This document shows positions 1 through 9,021 of a DNA stretch of 64,000 bases, one piece after another. Location: NCBI RefSeq assembly GCF_018982885.2, contig NZ_CP081848.1, positions 2,418,001-2,482,000 on the forward strand, given 5' to 3'. The notes beneath the pieces are model-generated. The model did no database searches, was not told where the DNA came from, and saw only the letters and a list, made by a program, of their open reading frames with translations. The translations under genes and the position numbers were made by a program. Numbering within the stretch: the stretch's first letter is position 1; every line of letters starts with the position of its first letter. This DNA is from Polymorphobacter megasporae (GTDB taxonomy: Bacteria; Pseudomonadota; Alphaproteobacteria; Sphingomonadales; Sphingomonadaceae).

Positions 1-1
1 G

Positions 2-490
2 GTTGCGACCGCGAGCGCCGCCCTGCTCCAGCAGCAATCGGCGCGCGTCGCGGCGCAGCTCAACCTCGACCGCACCTCGATCCGGGCGACGGTCCATGGC
101 ACCGTGACCAATCTCGATCTCCATCCGGGCGACTATATCGGCGTCGGCCAGCAGGCGATGGCGTTGGTCGACACCGACTCGTTGCGCGTCGAAGGCTATT
201 TCGAGGAGACCAAGCTGCGCCACATCCACAACGGCGACGCCGTCGTCGTCCGGCTGATGGGCGACCCGACCGAGCTCCACGGCCGCGTCGACAGCATCGC
301 CGCCGGTGTCAACGACGGGCAGCGGACGAGCACGAGCAACCAGCTCCCCGACGTCAACCCAACCTTCAACTGGGTACGCCTCGCCCAGCGCATCCCGGTG
401 CGGGTCAAGCTGATCGACGTGCCCGCAGGGGTGGCGCTGATCGCCGGGCGGACGGCGACGGTGACGATCGTCCAGGGTCCGCCGCGGTGA
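2..490 (+). CDS. HlyD/AaeA-type efflux membrane fusion protein, C-terminal part (5' end outside window)
   Basis: The reading frame is open from the window edge, so only the C-terminal 162 residues are present. It would be the periplasmic adaptor linking an inner-membrane exporter to an outer-membrane channel. Visible are the end of the helical hairpin, a lipoyl-like segment (GTVTNLDLHPGDYIGVGQ) and the beta-barrel with an EETKL motif and a PTFNWVRLAQRIPVRVKL segment, which is characteristic of AaeA/EmrA-like proteins. The stop codon overlaps the GTG start of the next gene (GTGA), so the two are translationally coupled. The inner-membrane pump is probably upstream. Subfamily assignment rests on motif memory; the HlyD-family call is firm, the substrate unknown. 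Confidence 0.85.
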   Translation, partial: VATASAALLQQQSARVAAQLNLDRTSIRATVHGTVTNLDLHPGDYIGVGQQAMALVDTDSLRVEGYFEETKLRHIHNGDAVVVRLMGDPTELHGRVDSIAAGVNDGQRTSTSNQLPDVNPTFNWVRLAQRIPVRVKLIDVPAGVALIAGRTATVTIVQGPPR

Positions 491-1896
491 GGTGGCGTGC
501 CGCCGCGGTGCTGGCGCTGCTCGCCGCGCCGGCCTGCACCACCGGGCCCAATTACGCCGTCCCCGAAGGTGCCGCGATCAACCGGCCTGCGGCGAATGGC
601 GCGTTTGCCAGCGGCCACGACAAGGCGTTCGCGCAGGCCGACCTGCCCGACCATTGGTGGCGGCTGTATGGCGATGCGCGGCTCGACGGCTTTGTCGCCG
701 AGGCATTGGCCGCCAACACCGACCTGCGTGCCGCCGACGCCAACTTGCGCCGCGCCGACGAAGTCGTCCGCGAAGTCACCGCCGGGCGTGGTATCGCGAC
801 GAGCGTCGGCGGCGGCACGTCGCTGATCCGCGCGTCGCCGCCGACGGGGGTCAATGGCTCGCTCCCGGGGACCGCGTTCTACGATACCGCGATCAGCCTC
901 GCGTACCCGCTCGACCTCGCCGGCAAGATCCGCCGGGCGATCGAAGCCTCGCGTGACGATGCCGAGGCGGTCACCGCCGCGCGCGACAATGTCCGGGTAA
1001 CCGTCGCTGCCGAGGTCGCGCGCAGCTACGCCGCCGCGTGCTCGGCGAACCTAACGCTCGCCGCAAACCAGCGCGTTCTTGCGGTCCAGCGCCGGACCCT
1101 CGACGTCGTCCGGCGCCTGCAGCGCGGCGGCCGTGGCACCGCGTTCGACGTCACCCGCGCCCGCACCGCCGCCGACCAGAGCGAGGCGGCGATCCCGTCG
1201 ATCCTCGCGACGCGGACCGCGGCACTCTACCGGTTGGCGACGCTGATGGGCCGCGCGCCCGCCGATTACCCCCGCGACGTCGAGGCGTGCACGACCCCGC
1301 CAAGCCTGACGCGGCCGCTGCCGATCGGCGACGGCACCGCGCTGCTCCGCCGCCGCCCCGATATCCGCGCCGCCGAGCGGTCGCTCACGGCGGCGACTGC
1401 GCAGGTCGGCGTCGTCACCGCCGACCTGTATCCGCAGGTCAGCCTCGGCGGATCGGTCGGCCTCGCCGGGCCGGTCGGGTCGATCGGCTCGGTCGGCAAT
1501 GCCTTCACACTCAGCCTCGGGCCGCTGGTCAGCTGGACCTTCCCCAATCGCCGCATCGTCCGCAGCCAGATCGCGCAGGCGGGAGCCGCCGCCGACGCCC
1601 AACTCGCGCAATTCGACGGTAGCGTCCTCGAGTCGCTACGCCAGACCGAGACCGCGCTGTCGGCCTATGCGCGCGAACGCGACCGCCGCGTCGCGCTCGG
1701 GCGTGCCGAGGCCGACGCCGCGACCGCCGCCGACCAGGCGAATCGGCTCTACCGCTTCGGCCGCACCGATTTTCTCGCGCTGCTGACCGCCCAGACCGCG
1801 CTGAGCACGGCCGAAGCAAACCTCGCCGCTTCCGACGCCCTCTTCATCGACCGGCAGGTCGACCTGTTCCGCGCCCTCGGCGGCGGCTGGCAATGA
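487..1896 (+). CDS. NodT-family outer-membrane efflux lipoprotein (TolC-like)
   Basis: A 469-residue outer-membrane channel of the NodT/OprM class, the exit duct of a tripartite efflux pump. A signal peptide ends in a lipobox-like APAC, and the mature end CTTGPNYAVPE matches the family hallmark C-x-x-GPNY-x-x-P. WWRLYGDARLD and the two repeated outer-membrane efflux domains follow (about residues 55-250 and 275-465), including RRRPDIRAAE at the start of the second repeat. The GTG start overlaps the stop of the upstream adaptor gene by 4 nt, which supports this start and an operon. Substrate is unknown; aromatic acids or drugs are plausible from AaeA-like context only. Confidence 0.9.
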   Translation: MRWRAAAVLALLAAPACTTGPNYAVPEGAAINRPAANGAFASGHDKAFAQADLPDHWWRLYGDARLDGFVAEALAANTDLRAADANLRRADEVVREVTAGRGIATSVGGGTSLIRASPPTGVNGSLPGTAFYDTAISLAYPLDLAGKIRRAIEASRDDAEAVTAARDNVRVTVAAEVARSYAAACSANLTLAANQRVLAVQRRTLDVVRRLQRGGRGTAFDVTRARTAADQSEAAIPSILATRTAALYRLATLMGRAPADYPRDVEACTTPPSLTRPLPIGDGTALLRRRPDIRAAERSLTAATAQVGVVTADLYPQVSLGGSVGLAGPVGSIGSVGNAFTLSLGPLVSWTFPNRRIVRSQIAQAGAAADAQLAQFDGSVLESLRQTETALSAYARERDRRVALGRAEADAATAADQANRLYRFGRTDFLALLTAQTALSTAEANLAASDALFIDRQVDLFRALGGGWQ

Positions 1897-1992
1897 AAAT
1901 TCGATCGGTTCCGACGATTAATTAGGGTGAAAGCCCGAGATTGCGGTTCATCGCCGGCAGACTCTAGAATGATATCTGGTGATCCTATGAGC

Positions 1993-2014
1993 ATCGAACC
2001 CGTGCTCCAGCCGT
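1993..2014 (-). repeat. 22-nt fragment matching the 3' half of tRNA-Glu
   Basis: This stretch matches the anticodon-arm to T-loop part of the complete tRNA-Glu at 40582-40656 at 21 of 22 positions, in the same orientation. The flanks do not continue the match, so it is not a functional tRNA. Such scraps can be left by integrative elements that use tRNA genes as attachment sites. T-arm conservation among tRNAs makes the exact parent uncertain. Confidence 0.5.
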
Positions 2015-2374
2015 CAAACTACATTCTTTAAAGGATTCAATGCGTCGTAGCCGTTTTTCTGTTTGTGCACCGACAACTGGCCAATGAGTCAGAGAGCAGG
2101 GGCCACGAGCCAGATGCCTTCCAGCCGTATTAGTAAACTTCCTCTCACAGAGGGGAGAAGGCTGCCCGACCTCTGTGGATGGCTCCCACGTTGCAAGCGC
2201 TAAATCGCAATTTTGGCGTTGGTCGGGTGCTGTCTTTTGCCCGGTCTGTTGGTGCAGTCGGTTGAACTGCCGGCCATGATGGGGTCCTTGAACTGGGTGC
2301 CGATCTATTTTTCAGGCTTTGACGCCTTCGTCAGGCGGTGGGGTGTCCCGGTTCCCGGTCTGACCAGTTTGGCT

Positions 2375-2632
2375 TCATATTGCATCGCTCTCACAATATC
2401 CTGGAACTGATCTCTTTTCCGTAGTCGAAGTCAGCCCTATTCCGTGCAGCAAGTGCTGGGCGTGATCGGCCCGGTACATCTCTTCCCGCACCATGATCGC
2501 CGAGACGATCCGCGCGGTCTTGTCCGCGATCGGCATGGTCGCGACGCGTACCGGCTTTCGAGCCAGCAGAGCGACAATGCGAGAATCTGTTGCATCGGGC
2601 ATGTAGCTGACCTGCCTGACCAACAAGGTCAT
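2375..2632 (-). pseudogene. IS110/IS1111-family transposase, C-terminal remnant
   Basis: An 85-codon open stretch encodes RIVALLARKPVRVATMPIAD followed by KTARIVSAIMVREEMYR. This matches the conserved C-terminal end of IS110-family transposases (typically ..LLARKP..VA..ALANK.ARI.WA.M..GE.Y). The DEDD catalytic domain and most of the protein are missing, so it is a dead fragment. It lies in a roughly 800-base gene-free region between the efflux operon and a LysR gene, together with a tRNA fragment, which marks an old insertion or rearrangement scar. Nothing else in 1897-2690 could be supported as a gene. Confidence 0.65.
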
Positions 2633-2690
2633 ACCGGCGATTAACAGCTATGGCAGGTACTTGTCACCCATCTAGGACTACCCTCGTGGC

Positions 2691-3581
2691 CTAACGAGTG
2701 GGCGATTCGGCGAGCAGCGATCCCCGCAACGCATCGATAAAGGCTCGAACCCGCGCAGGCATGTGCGAGCGGCTCGGGAAAACGGCCCATATCCCCACCT
2801 CCTGCGGCTCGACGTCGGCGAGGTGAATAGGCTGCAATTCTCCGCACGCGATTTGCTTGTGCACGTCCCAGTAGGTCAGCATGGCGATGCCGACGCCGGC
2901 AATGCAGGCTGCTCGTACCGCGTCGACTGTGCTGGCCGACAATGGGCCGCTAATTCGAACGCGGTGCATCTCACCGTCCCACGTGAATGGCCACGTATCC
3001 ATCGCGTGAAGTTTGATGCAGGGATGCCCCGCCAGATCTTCAATCGTGGAGGGTTGGCCGTAGCGTGCAACATAGCTAGGCGACGCGACCAGAGTGAACG
3101 GATTGTCGGCGACCCTTGTCGCGATCATTTCCGACGGCCTCATCTCCGCCACGCGAACGGCCACGTCTAGTCCTGCTGTGGCAATATCAATGACGCCATC
3201 GCTGAGAGTGAGGTCGACGCGTAGCGCAGGGTTGTCGGCGATAAGTTCGGCAACGACAGGCACAACGAGGGAGTGGCCGATGACATTTGGCGCGGTAATC
3301 TTCAACACGCCTAAGAGACCGAAGGCACCAGACGAGACCGAGTCGAGCGCTCGATCCCGAGCCTCGATAAGGGTGACGGCGTGAGGCAGGAAGGCCTCTC
3401 CCTCGGACGTCAGCGAGAGGGATCGCGTCGTGCGGTGGAACAGTCGCGCGCCCAACCGGGCTTCAAGGCCGGCCAACCTGCGGCTGACGAACATCGGCGT
3501 CATGCCCAGCTGTCGAGCCGCCGCCGATAGGCTGCCGACCGCCGCAATCGCGCGAAAAAGAGCTACGTCTTCGAGATCCAC
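2691..3581 (-). CDS. LysR-family transcriptional regulator (divergent from OYE gene)
   Basis: A 296-residue LysR regulator with an N-terminal winged HTH (VALFRAIAAVGSLSAAARQL, then MTPMFVSRRLAGLEARLGARLFHRTTRSLSLT) and a periplasmic-binding-like effector domain from about residue 90. The open frame extends upstream to 3731, but LysR homology begins at the GTG at 3581, and a longer form would run into the divergent gene at 3718, so 3581 is preferred. Family knowledge: such regulators usually control the divergent neighbour, here an Old-Yellow-Enzyme-type reductase now frameshifted. Inducer unknown. Confidence 0.88.
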   Translation of the reverse strand: MDLEDVALFRAIAAVGSLSAAARQLGMTPMFVSRRLAGLEARLGARLFHRTTRSLSLTSEGEAFLPHAVTLIEARDRALDSVSSGAFGLLGVLKITAPNVIGHSLVVPVVAELIADNPALRVDLTLSDGVIDIATAGLDVAVRVAEMRPSEMIATRVADNPFTLVASPSYVARYGQPSTIEDLAGHPCIKLHAMDTWPFTWDGEMHRVRISGPLSASTVDAVRAACIAGVGIAMLTYWDVHKQIACGELQPIHLADVEPQEVGIWAVFPSRSHMPARVRAFIDALRGSLLAESPTR

Positions 3582-3717
3582 ATCATAACGATAATCGATA
3601 TAATGCTTATCACCCAGCACATCTTTTGATGGCCTACCGCAAAGGCTAAATCTTAGCTCAACACATAAGCGATCCTTAGCTTTCGAGATGTAGGCGCCGG
3701 ATTTGAAGGTCTGAACT

Positions 3718-4820
3718 ATGAACGTTGACACTAGCGCGCTTTTTGCGCCGATCGTTATAAAACGTCACACCGTGGCAAACCGCTTCTCGGTCGCGCCGAT
3801 GACGCGCATCTCGGCGACCGAGGAAGGCCGGGCGACCGAAAGGATGACGCGCTACTACGAGCGTTTTGCCCGGGGTGGCTTCGGGACGGTCATCACCGAA
3901 GGCATTTACACCGATCAGGCATTCTCGCAGGGCTACGTCAATCAGCCCGGCATAACCAACGAGGCGCAGGCCAATGCCTGGAAGCCGGTCGTCAGCGGCC
4001 TCAAGGCACACCGTACGCTAGCCGTAGCCCAACTCATGCATGCCGGCGCTATCAGCCAAAGCAACCGCTTTTGCGGCAGCACCGTGGGTCCGTCATCCCT
4101 CCAGCCGAAGGGAGAACAGATGACGTTCTATCACGGCAAGGACCGCTACGGTCTGCCGGCCGCGATGACGGAGGCGCAGATCGCCGACGCCATCGACGGC
4201 TTTGCCGAGTCAGCGGGCGCGCGATTGAAGTAGCCGGCTTTGAGGCGATCGAAATCCATGGCGCCAACGGATACCTTCTCGACCAGTTTTTGACCGACTA
4301 CATCAACAACCGGACCGATCAGTGGGGCGGCAGCACGGAAAACCGTGTGCGATTGATCCTCGAAACGTTGAAGGCGGTGCGTGCAAAGGTCGGTGCCAGG
4401 GTGCCGGTCGGCGTCCGCCTGTCTCAGGGCAAGGTGAACGACTATCACCACAAGTGGGCGGGCGGCGAGCGCGATGCCGAGATCATCTTCGGCAGCCTCG
4501 CCGATGCTGGCGCCGATTTCATCCATGTTACCGAGTTCGAGGCATGGCAGCCTGCGTTCGCCGAGGGCGGCCCCTCCCTGATGCGTCTCGCCAAGCGCTA
4601 TGCACCCAAAGCGGTGATCCTTGCCAACGGCAGTCTGCACGACATCGCGCGGGCGGCGGCCGCGCTGAACGAAGGTGCCGATATCATCACCATAGGCCGG
4701 GGTGCTCTGGCGAACCCCGACCTGCCCAGGCGCCTGTCCGATCGGGCCGTCCTCAACGACTTCGATCCGGCGATCATCGGACAGATCGCCGACGTCAAGG
4801 AAACCGAACTGAAGATGTGA
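3718..4820 (+). pseudogene. NADH:flavin oxidoreductase / Old Yellow Enzyme family, frameshifted
   Basis: An FMN-dependent ene-reductase split between two frames. The first frame (3718-4233) carries the N-terminal half of the TIM barrel (FSVAPMTRISATEEGRATER, VAQLMHAGAIS) and stops at TAG. The second continues with AIEVAGFEAIEIHGANGYLL, DQFLTDYINNRTDQWGGSTE and the C-terminal phosphate-binding strand up to 4820. Restoring one C after 4215 (GCG-CGG-CGC-GCG) joins them as SARRAIE, the expected family sequence, giving about 367 residues, which is normal length. The adjacent LysR gene is divergent. This is either a recent inactivation or a base-call error in a GC-rich run; the family call is firm. 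Confidence 0.88.
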
Positions 4821-4953
4821 AGTGCCAGCGTTCGCGACGACGGGTCGAAGCGATCGTGGTTGGGATTGCTCGCACACCGACGCATGTCTGCAATCGTCCG
4901 TCTGGGCGAAGATTACCGTGCCACTGTCGAGACACGGTAAAAGGAGTTTGATA

Positions 4954-6114
4954 ATGATGCGGTCGCGCGACAGCCTTAGTGGCTTGCTTTTCGCTCTATG
5001 TTTGACCGCATCGCTACCGGCAGGTGCCGTATCGGGGCAGGCATCGCGGACGTCGTACGCCATGACATCAGAGCTGTGGCAGGGCGAAAAGGTTACATTC
5101 GAAGGTGCGGAGGGGTTTCCGAACGGGCGTATGACTGTCGTCGACGGGTTTGCGACGCTGAAGGATGCCGTGTTCACCGAAGGCACGGTCGAGTTCGACA
5201 TGAAGCCACTGGCATTCGCTGATACGGGTATTTAGATTCATCGCCAGGACGCGGACATGGCCGAATTCATTTACCTGCGTGCAGACCCCGATTGCCCCGC
5301 GGCGAATGATTGCGTCCAGTACGCGCCAATTACGCACGGCCGCATGCAATGGAACATCTATCCACAGTATCAGAGCAGTGCGCCGATCTCCGAGAGGGGA
5401 TGGAATCATCTGCGGATCGTGGTGACCGGCGAGCGCTTGCGTCTTTTCGTCAATCGCGAAAACGAGCCATCGATCGATGTGCCTCGACTTCAGGGGTTGG
5501 CCGGGACCGGCGGCATTGCCGTTAAAGGGCCAGCGGTGTTCGCCAATTTAATCATTCGGCCAGGCGATCGGGGCGAACCTACCGTGCCACCGCTTCAAGG
5601 CGATCAGCATGGGCTTGTCCGTCACTGGCTGCTCGCTCCCCCTACCTTGGCGCCGGCTGATCGTGCTCCGACACTCGCGGACGCTCCATCGAGCGATTGG
5701 CGACCGCTCGAGACGGAGGCCAATGGCATGGCCAATATCAGTCGTGCGATGCCCCACGATGCAACACCGACTCTGACGCTGGCTTGGCTGAAGCTGGCGA
5801 TCAACGCCGCTACGGCTGGAGAGCGGGTCGTGGATCTAGGTTTTTCCACCCGTGCATGGCTCTTCCTCAACGGAAGACAGGTCTATGCCGGCGAAAACCT
5901 CTATTATCCGGAAGGAAAGAGACTGACACCGGAAGGCCGAATCGCTCCCGACAACGCCAAGGTAAAACTGGTGCTGCACAAAGGTACGAACGAGCTTGTC
6001 CTCGCCATCGATAACGCGTGGCGGACCTCGACAGGGCCGATCAAGCCGACGCCTTATGGTTGGGCGGGAATGGCTCGCTTTGAGGAAGCAGAAGGCTTGG
6101 CTCTTCAACCGTGA
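4954..6114 (+). pseudogene. Secreted protein with a LamG-like (concanavalin-type) fold, interrupted by an in-frame TAG
   Basis: A strong ribosome site (AAGGAG, 4941-4946) precedes the ATG at 4954. A signal peptide (LLFALCLTASLPAGAVSGQA) is followed by a beta-rich domain (VEFDMKPLAFADTGI) that meets TAG at 5233-5235. The same frame then continues without break as IHRQDADMAEFIYLRADPDC up to 6114, including a lectin-like strand set (WNHLRIVVTGERLRLFVNRE) and a C-terminal jelly-roll-like part (STRAWLFLNGRQVYAG). Amber suppression is not expected in this group, so the gene is probably inactivated or carries a base-call error. The fold is inferred from sequence pattern; function unknown, possibly glycan binding. 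It follows the broken OYE gene. Confidence 0.7.
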
Positions 6115-6121
6115 AAGCTGC

Positions 6122-7009
6122 TCAATTCGCCGAGAAGGTCGCTTCAAACCAGCTGACGAAAGCGCGGGCCTTGGCCGTCGGCAGTCTCCCAGTCGGAAAA
6201 AGGGCCCACAAGTCTGCGTTGGGAAGCTCCCAATCGGTAAGCACCGGAACCACGCTCCCGTTCGCAAGCTCTGGTTGCATCACCCACCGCGAGCTGATCG
6301 CGAGGCCAAGGCCTGCAATTACTGCCTCCCGAACACCCTCGGCCGCACTGAATGAAAGCCGGGTGGGTACACGCACTGACGTATCCTCACCCCCGCGACG
6401 AAAACGCCATTCTTCCGCAATCAGCCCCTGAGTGTAGACAAGCGCGGTGTGCTCGAGCAGGTCACCTGGAGTAGACGGAGTGCCCATCCGCGCGAGATAC
6501 GTCGGGCTCGCAACGACAAGTCGCTCGCACGTGGCCAGTTTTCGCGCGGTCAGGCTCGAATCCATTAGCTCTCCCCCACGCAGCGCGACGTCGATGTTCT
6601 CGCCCATCAAGTCAACGAAGCGATCGTCCAAGACAAAATCGACCCGAAGATCCGGATGCGTGTCAAGAAAACTGCCGATCCTTGGAATGACATGTAGTCT
6701 CGCGAAGGTGACGGGCGCGCTGACGCGCAGCCGCCCGTCGAGGCCTTTGCTTAGTCCGCGGGCCGCAGTCTCAGCCTCATCGGCTTCCGCGAGAGTGCGG
6801 CGCGCTCGCTCGTAGAAAGCCTGGCCAGCTTCGGTCGTGTGAAGTTGGCGCGTCGAGCGGACCAGAAGCCGCACCTGGAGACGATCTTCCAGTGCGGCAA
6901 TTAATTTCGACACATTGGGCTGGCCGATTTGCAGGTCGCGCGCGGCGGCTGAGAAGGAACCGGTCTCAACGACACGGACAAAGACGGCCATCGCATGCAA
7001 ACGATCCAT
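6122..7009 (-). CDS. LysR-family transcriptional regulator (DhcR/CrgA-like)
   Basis: A 295-residue LysR protein with the N-terminal HTH (MDRLHAMAVFVRVVETGSFS, AAARDLQIGQPNVSKLIAAL) and a substrate-binding domain containing DGRLRVSAPVTFARLHVIP, the pattern of the DhcR/CrgA subgroup. Full length. It converges on the broken secreted-protein gene (ends 8 nt apart) and diverges from the peroxiredoxin-like gene with about 120 bp between start codons, so that gene is its likeliest target. Effector unknown. Confidence 0.92.
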   Translation of the reverse strand: MDRLHAMAVFVRVVETGSFSAAARDLQIGQPNVSKLIAALEDRLQVRLLVRSTRQLHTTEAGQAFYERARRTLAEADEAETAARGLSKGLDGRLRVSAPVTFARLHVIPRIGSFLDTHPDLRVDFVLDDRFVDLMGENIDVALRGGELMDSSLTARKLATCERLVVASPTYLARMGTPSTPGDLLEHTALVYTQGLIAEEWRFRRGGEDTSVRVPTRLSFSAAEGVREAVIAGLGLAISSRWVMQPELANGSVVPVLTDWELPNADLWALFPTGRLPTAKARAFVSWFEATFSAN

Positions 7010-7132
7010 CGCCGCGCCGCCTATTCTATATCGGAATAAGTCATATCGCCCTTACCGCTCTACTGCAATGATCCAGAATAGCCCAATTGGACGTCACGCC
7101 AGCGATGGTGCTGAACCGGCAGGGAGAGCTCA

Positions 7133-7840
7133 ATGAACTTTCAAGAAACTTTTGCGATGATCGCGCGGTCCGGCTTGCCGCTGCAAGGCAAGCTCGACGC
7201 GTTCGAGGTCGAATTCGATACTCGCCTCGCACCCCCGGCGGTAGTCGAAGCCTTGCATCGCTCCGTCGATGAACTGATTGAGTCCGGTGCGCCGGCTCGC
7301 GCACTGAAGGTCGGCGAAGTCGCACCGGAGTTCAGCCTCCCTGACCCCGACGGCAACACGGTCGCTTCCAAGACGCTCTTAGCCAAAGGGCCGCTGGTGG
7401 TCACCTTCTATCGCGGCATTTGGTGTCCGTTCTGCAACTACGACCTGACCGCGCTTGAAGAAAGCCGCTTGGAGATCGAGGCGCGTGGTGCGAGCCTCGT
7501 CGCAATCTCGCAGCAGACGGCGCCTAACAGCCGCAAATCGCAGCGCCAGAACGGGCTCGGCTTCCCGATTCTGGGCGACCATGGCGGTGAGGTCGGCGCA
7601 AGGTTCAACGTTCGCTGGACATTGCCTGACTATGCGCGTGTCGCGCACAAGACGCTCGGCGCCGACCTGGCGCAGTTCAACGGCGAGGACAGCTGGACCC
7701 TGCCGATGCCTGCGCGATACGTCATCGCGCAGGACGGAACGATCGTCTACGCAGAAGTGAACGCCGATTACACGCGGCGCCCCGAGCCATCGGCGGTCTT
7801 TCCGGTCCTGGAACAGCTGGCGCGTAAGCGGGCCGCCTGA
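7133..7840 (+). CDS. Peroxiredoxin-like (AhpC/TSA-fold) protein
   Basis: 235 residues with a thioredoxin-fold AhpC/TSA domain. After a helical N-terminus (1-60) come APEFSLPDPDGNTV and the active site FYRGIWCPFCNYDLTALEES. The Cys-x-x-Cys arrangement (WCPFC) in place of the PxxxTxxC of classical 2-Cys peroxiredoxins places it in the peroxiredoxin-like group, presumably a thiol peroxidase or redox protein of the cytoplasm. GGGAGAG lies before the ATG. A LysR regulator is divergent upstream and an antibiotic-monooxygenase-like gene follows, so a stress or detoxification role is plausible but inferred. Confidence 0.88.
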   Translation: MNFQETFAMIARSGLPLQGKLDAFEVEFDTRLAPPAVVEALHRSVDELIESGAPARALKVGEVAPEFSLPDPDGNTVASKTLLAKGPLVVTFYRGIWCPFCNYDLTALEESRLEIEARGASLVAISQQTAPNSRKSQRQNGLGFPILGDHGGEVGARFNVRWTLPDYARVAHKTLGADLAQFNGEDSWTLPMPARYVIAQDGTIVYAEVNADYTRRPEPSAVFPVLEQLARKRAA

Positions 7841-7985
7841 CGCCTCTTTACCGTTGCTTAGCCTCTACTGCGGTGCCTTGGAGCACCCGAGGTTGGCTAC
7901 GCCAAGGATCTGAGCTGGTGATGTCAAGCCAACTTAGTACTGCGCGCACGACCGCGTACGCACGCCCAACAAAAGGAATAATGAA

Positions 7986-8282
7986 ATGGCCAAGTTTGCG
8001 TTACTCGTTGAGATGAAGGCCAAGCCAGGAAAAGAAGCCGAGGTCGAGGCATTTCTCGCAAAGGAGGCGTCGCTGGTGAAAGGCGAGCCTGGCACCCTGA
8101 CCTGGCACGCCGCAAAGATCGAAGGCGAACCGGGGGTCTATCGGGTATTCGACACGTTCGGAGACGAAACGGCCCGCGAAGCCCATCTGAACGGTGAAGC
8201 CGGACAGGAGTTCGTCGACAAGGCGGGTGAGCTGTTCTTAGAGGCCAAAATCAGTCGCCTGCAGGTGGTCGCACACAAGTAA
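7986..8282 (+). CDS. Antibiotic biosynthesis monooxygenase (ABM) family protein
   Basis: A 98-residue single-domain ferredoxin-like alpha+beta barrel protein. FALLVEMKAKPGKEAEVEAF, PGTLTWHAAKIEGEPGVYRV and FDTFGDETAREAHLNG match the ABM family (PF03992 type), whose members are cofactor-free oxygenases or structural homologues. AAAGGA precedes the ATG. Length is normal for the family. It follows the peroxiredoxin-like gene by about 145 bp. The reaction and substrate cannot be told from sequence. Confidence 0.85.
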   Translation: MAKFALLVEMKAKPGKEAEVEAFLAKEASLVKGEPGTLTWHAAKIEGEPGVYRVFDTFGDETAREAHLNGEAGQEFVDKAGELFLEAKISRLQVVAHK

Positions 8283-8458
8283 TACCGTACGTCGGCTCTT
8301 GAACTGCCAAATCTCGAACGAACTTGGGCGGTTTGGCGCAACGGAGACTCCGACCGCCCATCTTCAAGAGAAAAATTCCTTGGAAAGACATCCGGTAGAA
8401 GTTCGCCAATCTCCGAATTATAACTGCGAAACTGCCGACATCGCTGCAAAGGACTTTT

Positions 8459-8944
8459 ATGATCTCTCGTCTTGCCGTCTGCGCGATCTTGATCGCGTCA
8501 ATCGCCGATGTGGCTATGGGGCGGGAGCTGCCACCGCTTCCAGTATTGACTGAGAGTCCCTGGAACGGCGACTGGATCCTCAGCCCGACGCGCAATACCC
8601 CGGAGATCAAAGAGGCCGCAGCGGATGGCTATCGCTTTCACCTACAGCCGGACGGTCGCATCCGCTGGGAAATCCCATCTCTGCAAGAGGTGGTGGAGGG
8701 CCGAATGGATGGACAGGCTATGGCTATTCGGCGTCTCAAGCCAACAACCCTAACCTTAGCGGTTTCGGCACAAGGTCCTCGCGTCCTCATCTATCACTTA
8801 GTCAGAAATGGAAAGCCCGAAGGCGAAGGGCGGATGACTTTGGTGGATCAGGGCAAGGCCTGGGTAGATATATCCCAGCCCGCCGGACGGCCTGATCTTG
8901 CTGGCGCAGTAATCTATGTGCGACCCGACGCGACGAACCACTAG
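8459..8944 (+). CDS. Hypothetical secreted protein
   Basis: 161 residues starting at an ATG preceded by AAAGGA. Residues 1-21 form a signal peptide (MISRLAVCAILIASIADVAM) with a likely cleavage before RELPP. The mature part is small and beta-rich (WNGDWILSPTRNTPEIKEAA, GYRFHLQPDGRIRWEIPSLQ) and contains no cysteines or catalytic motif that I recognise. It probably folds as a lipocalin-like or META-like barrel, but that is a guess. A perfect 11-bp inverted repeat follows the stop at 8974-9003. Confidence 0.7.
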   Translation: MISRLAVCAILIASIADVAMGRELPPLPVLTESPWNGDWILSPTRNTPEIKEAAADGYRFHLQPDGRIRWEIPSLQEVVEGRMDGQAMAIRRLKPTTLTLAVSAQGPRVLIYHLVRNGKPEGEGRMTLVDQGKAWVDISQPAGRPDLAGAVIYVRPDATNH

Positions 8945-8973
8945 GCGCGGCTTTGTAGTTAGGAACACGACCC

Positions 8974-9003
8974 GGCCCAGCAGATGACAAACTCTGCTGG
9001 GCC
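8974..9003 (+). terminator. Hairpin after the secreted hypothetical gene
   Basis: An 11-bp perfect inverted repeat (GGCCCAGCAGA ... TCTGCTGGGCC) with an 8-nt loop lies 30 bases after the stop at 8944. No T-run follows, so intrinsic termination efficiency is uncertain. It could also protect an mRNA end. Confidence 0.55.
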
Positions 9004-9021
9004 TCAACGCCGGCGGGATGT

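Noticed and set aside
2213-2410. 65-codon plus-strand ORF after the efflux operon
   Set aside because: No ribosome site or homology; in the scar region next to the IS110 relic.
3582-3731. Upstream extension of the LysR gene
   Set aside because: LysR homology starts at GTG 3581 and the extension overlaps the divergent OYE start.
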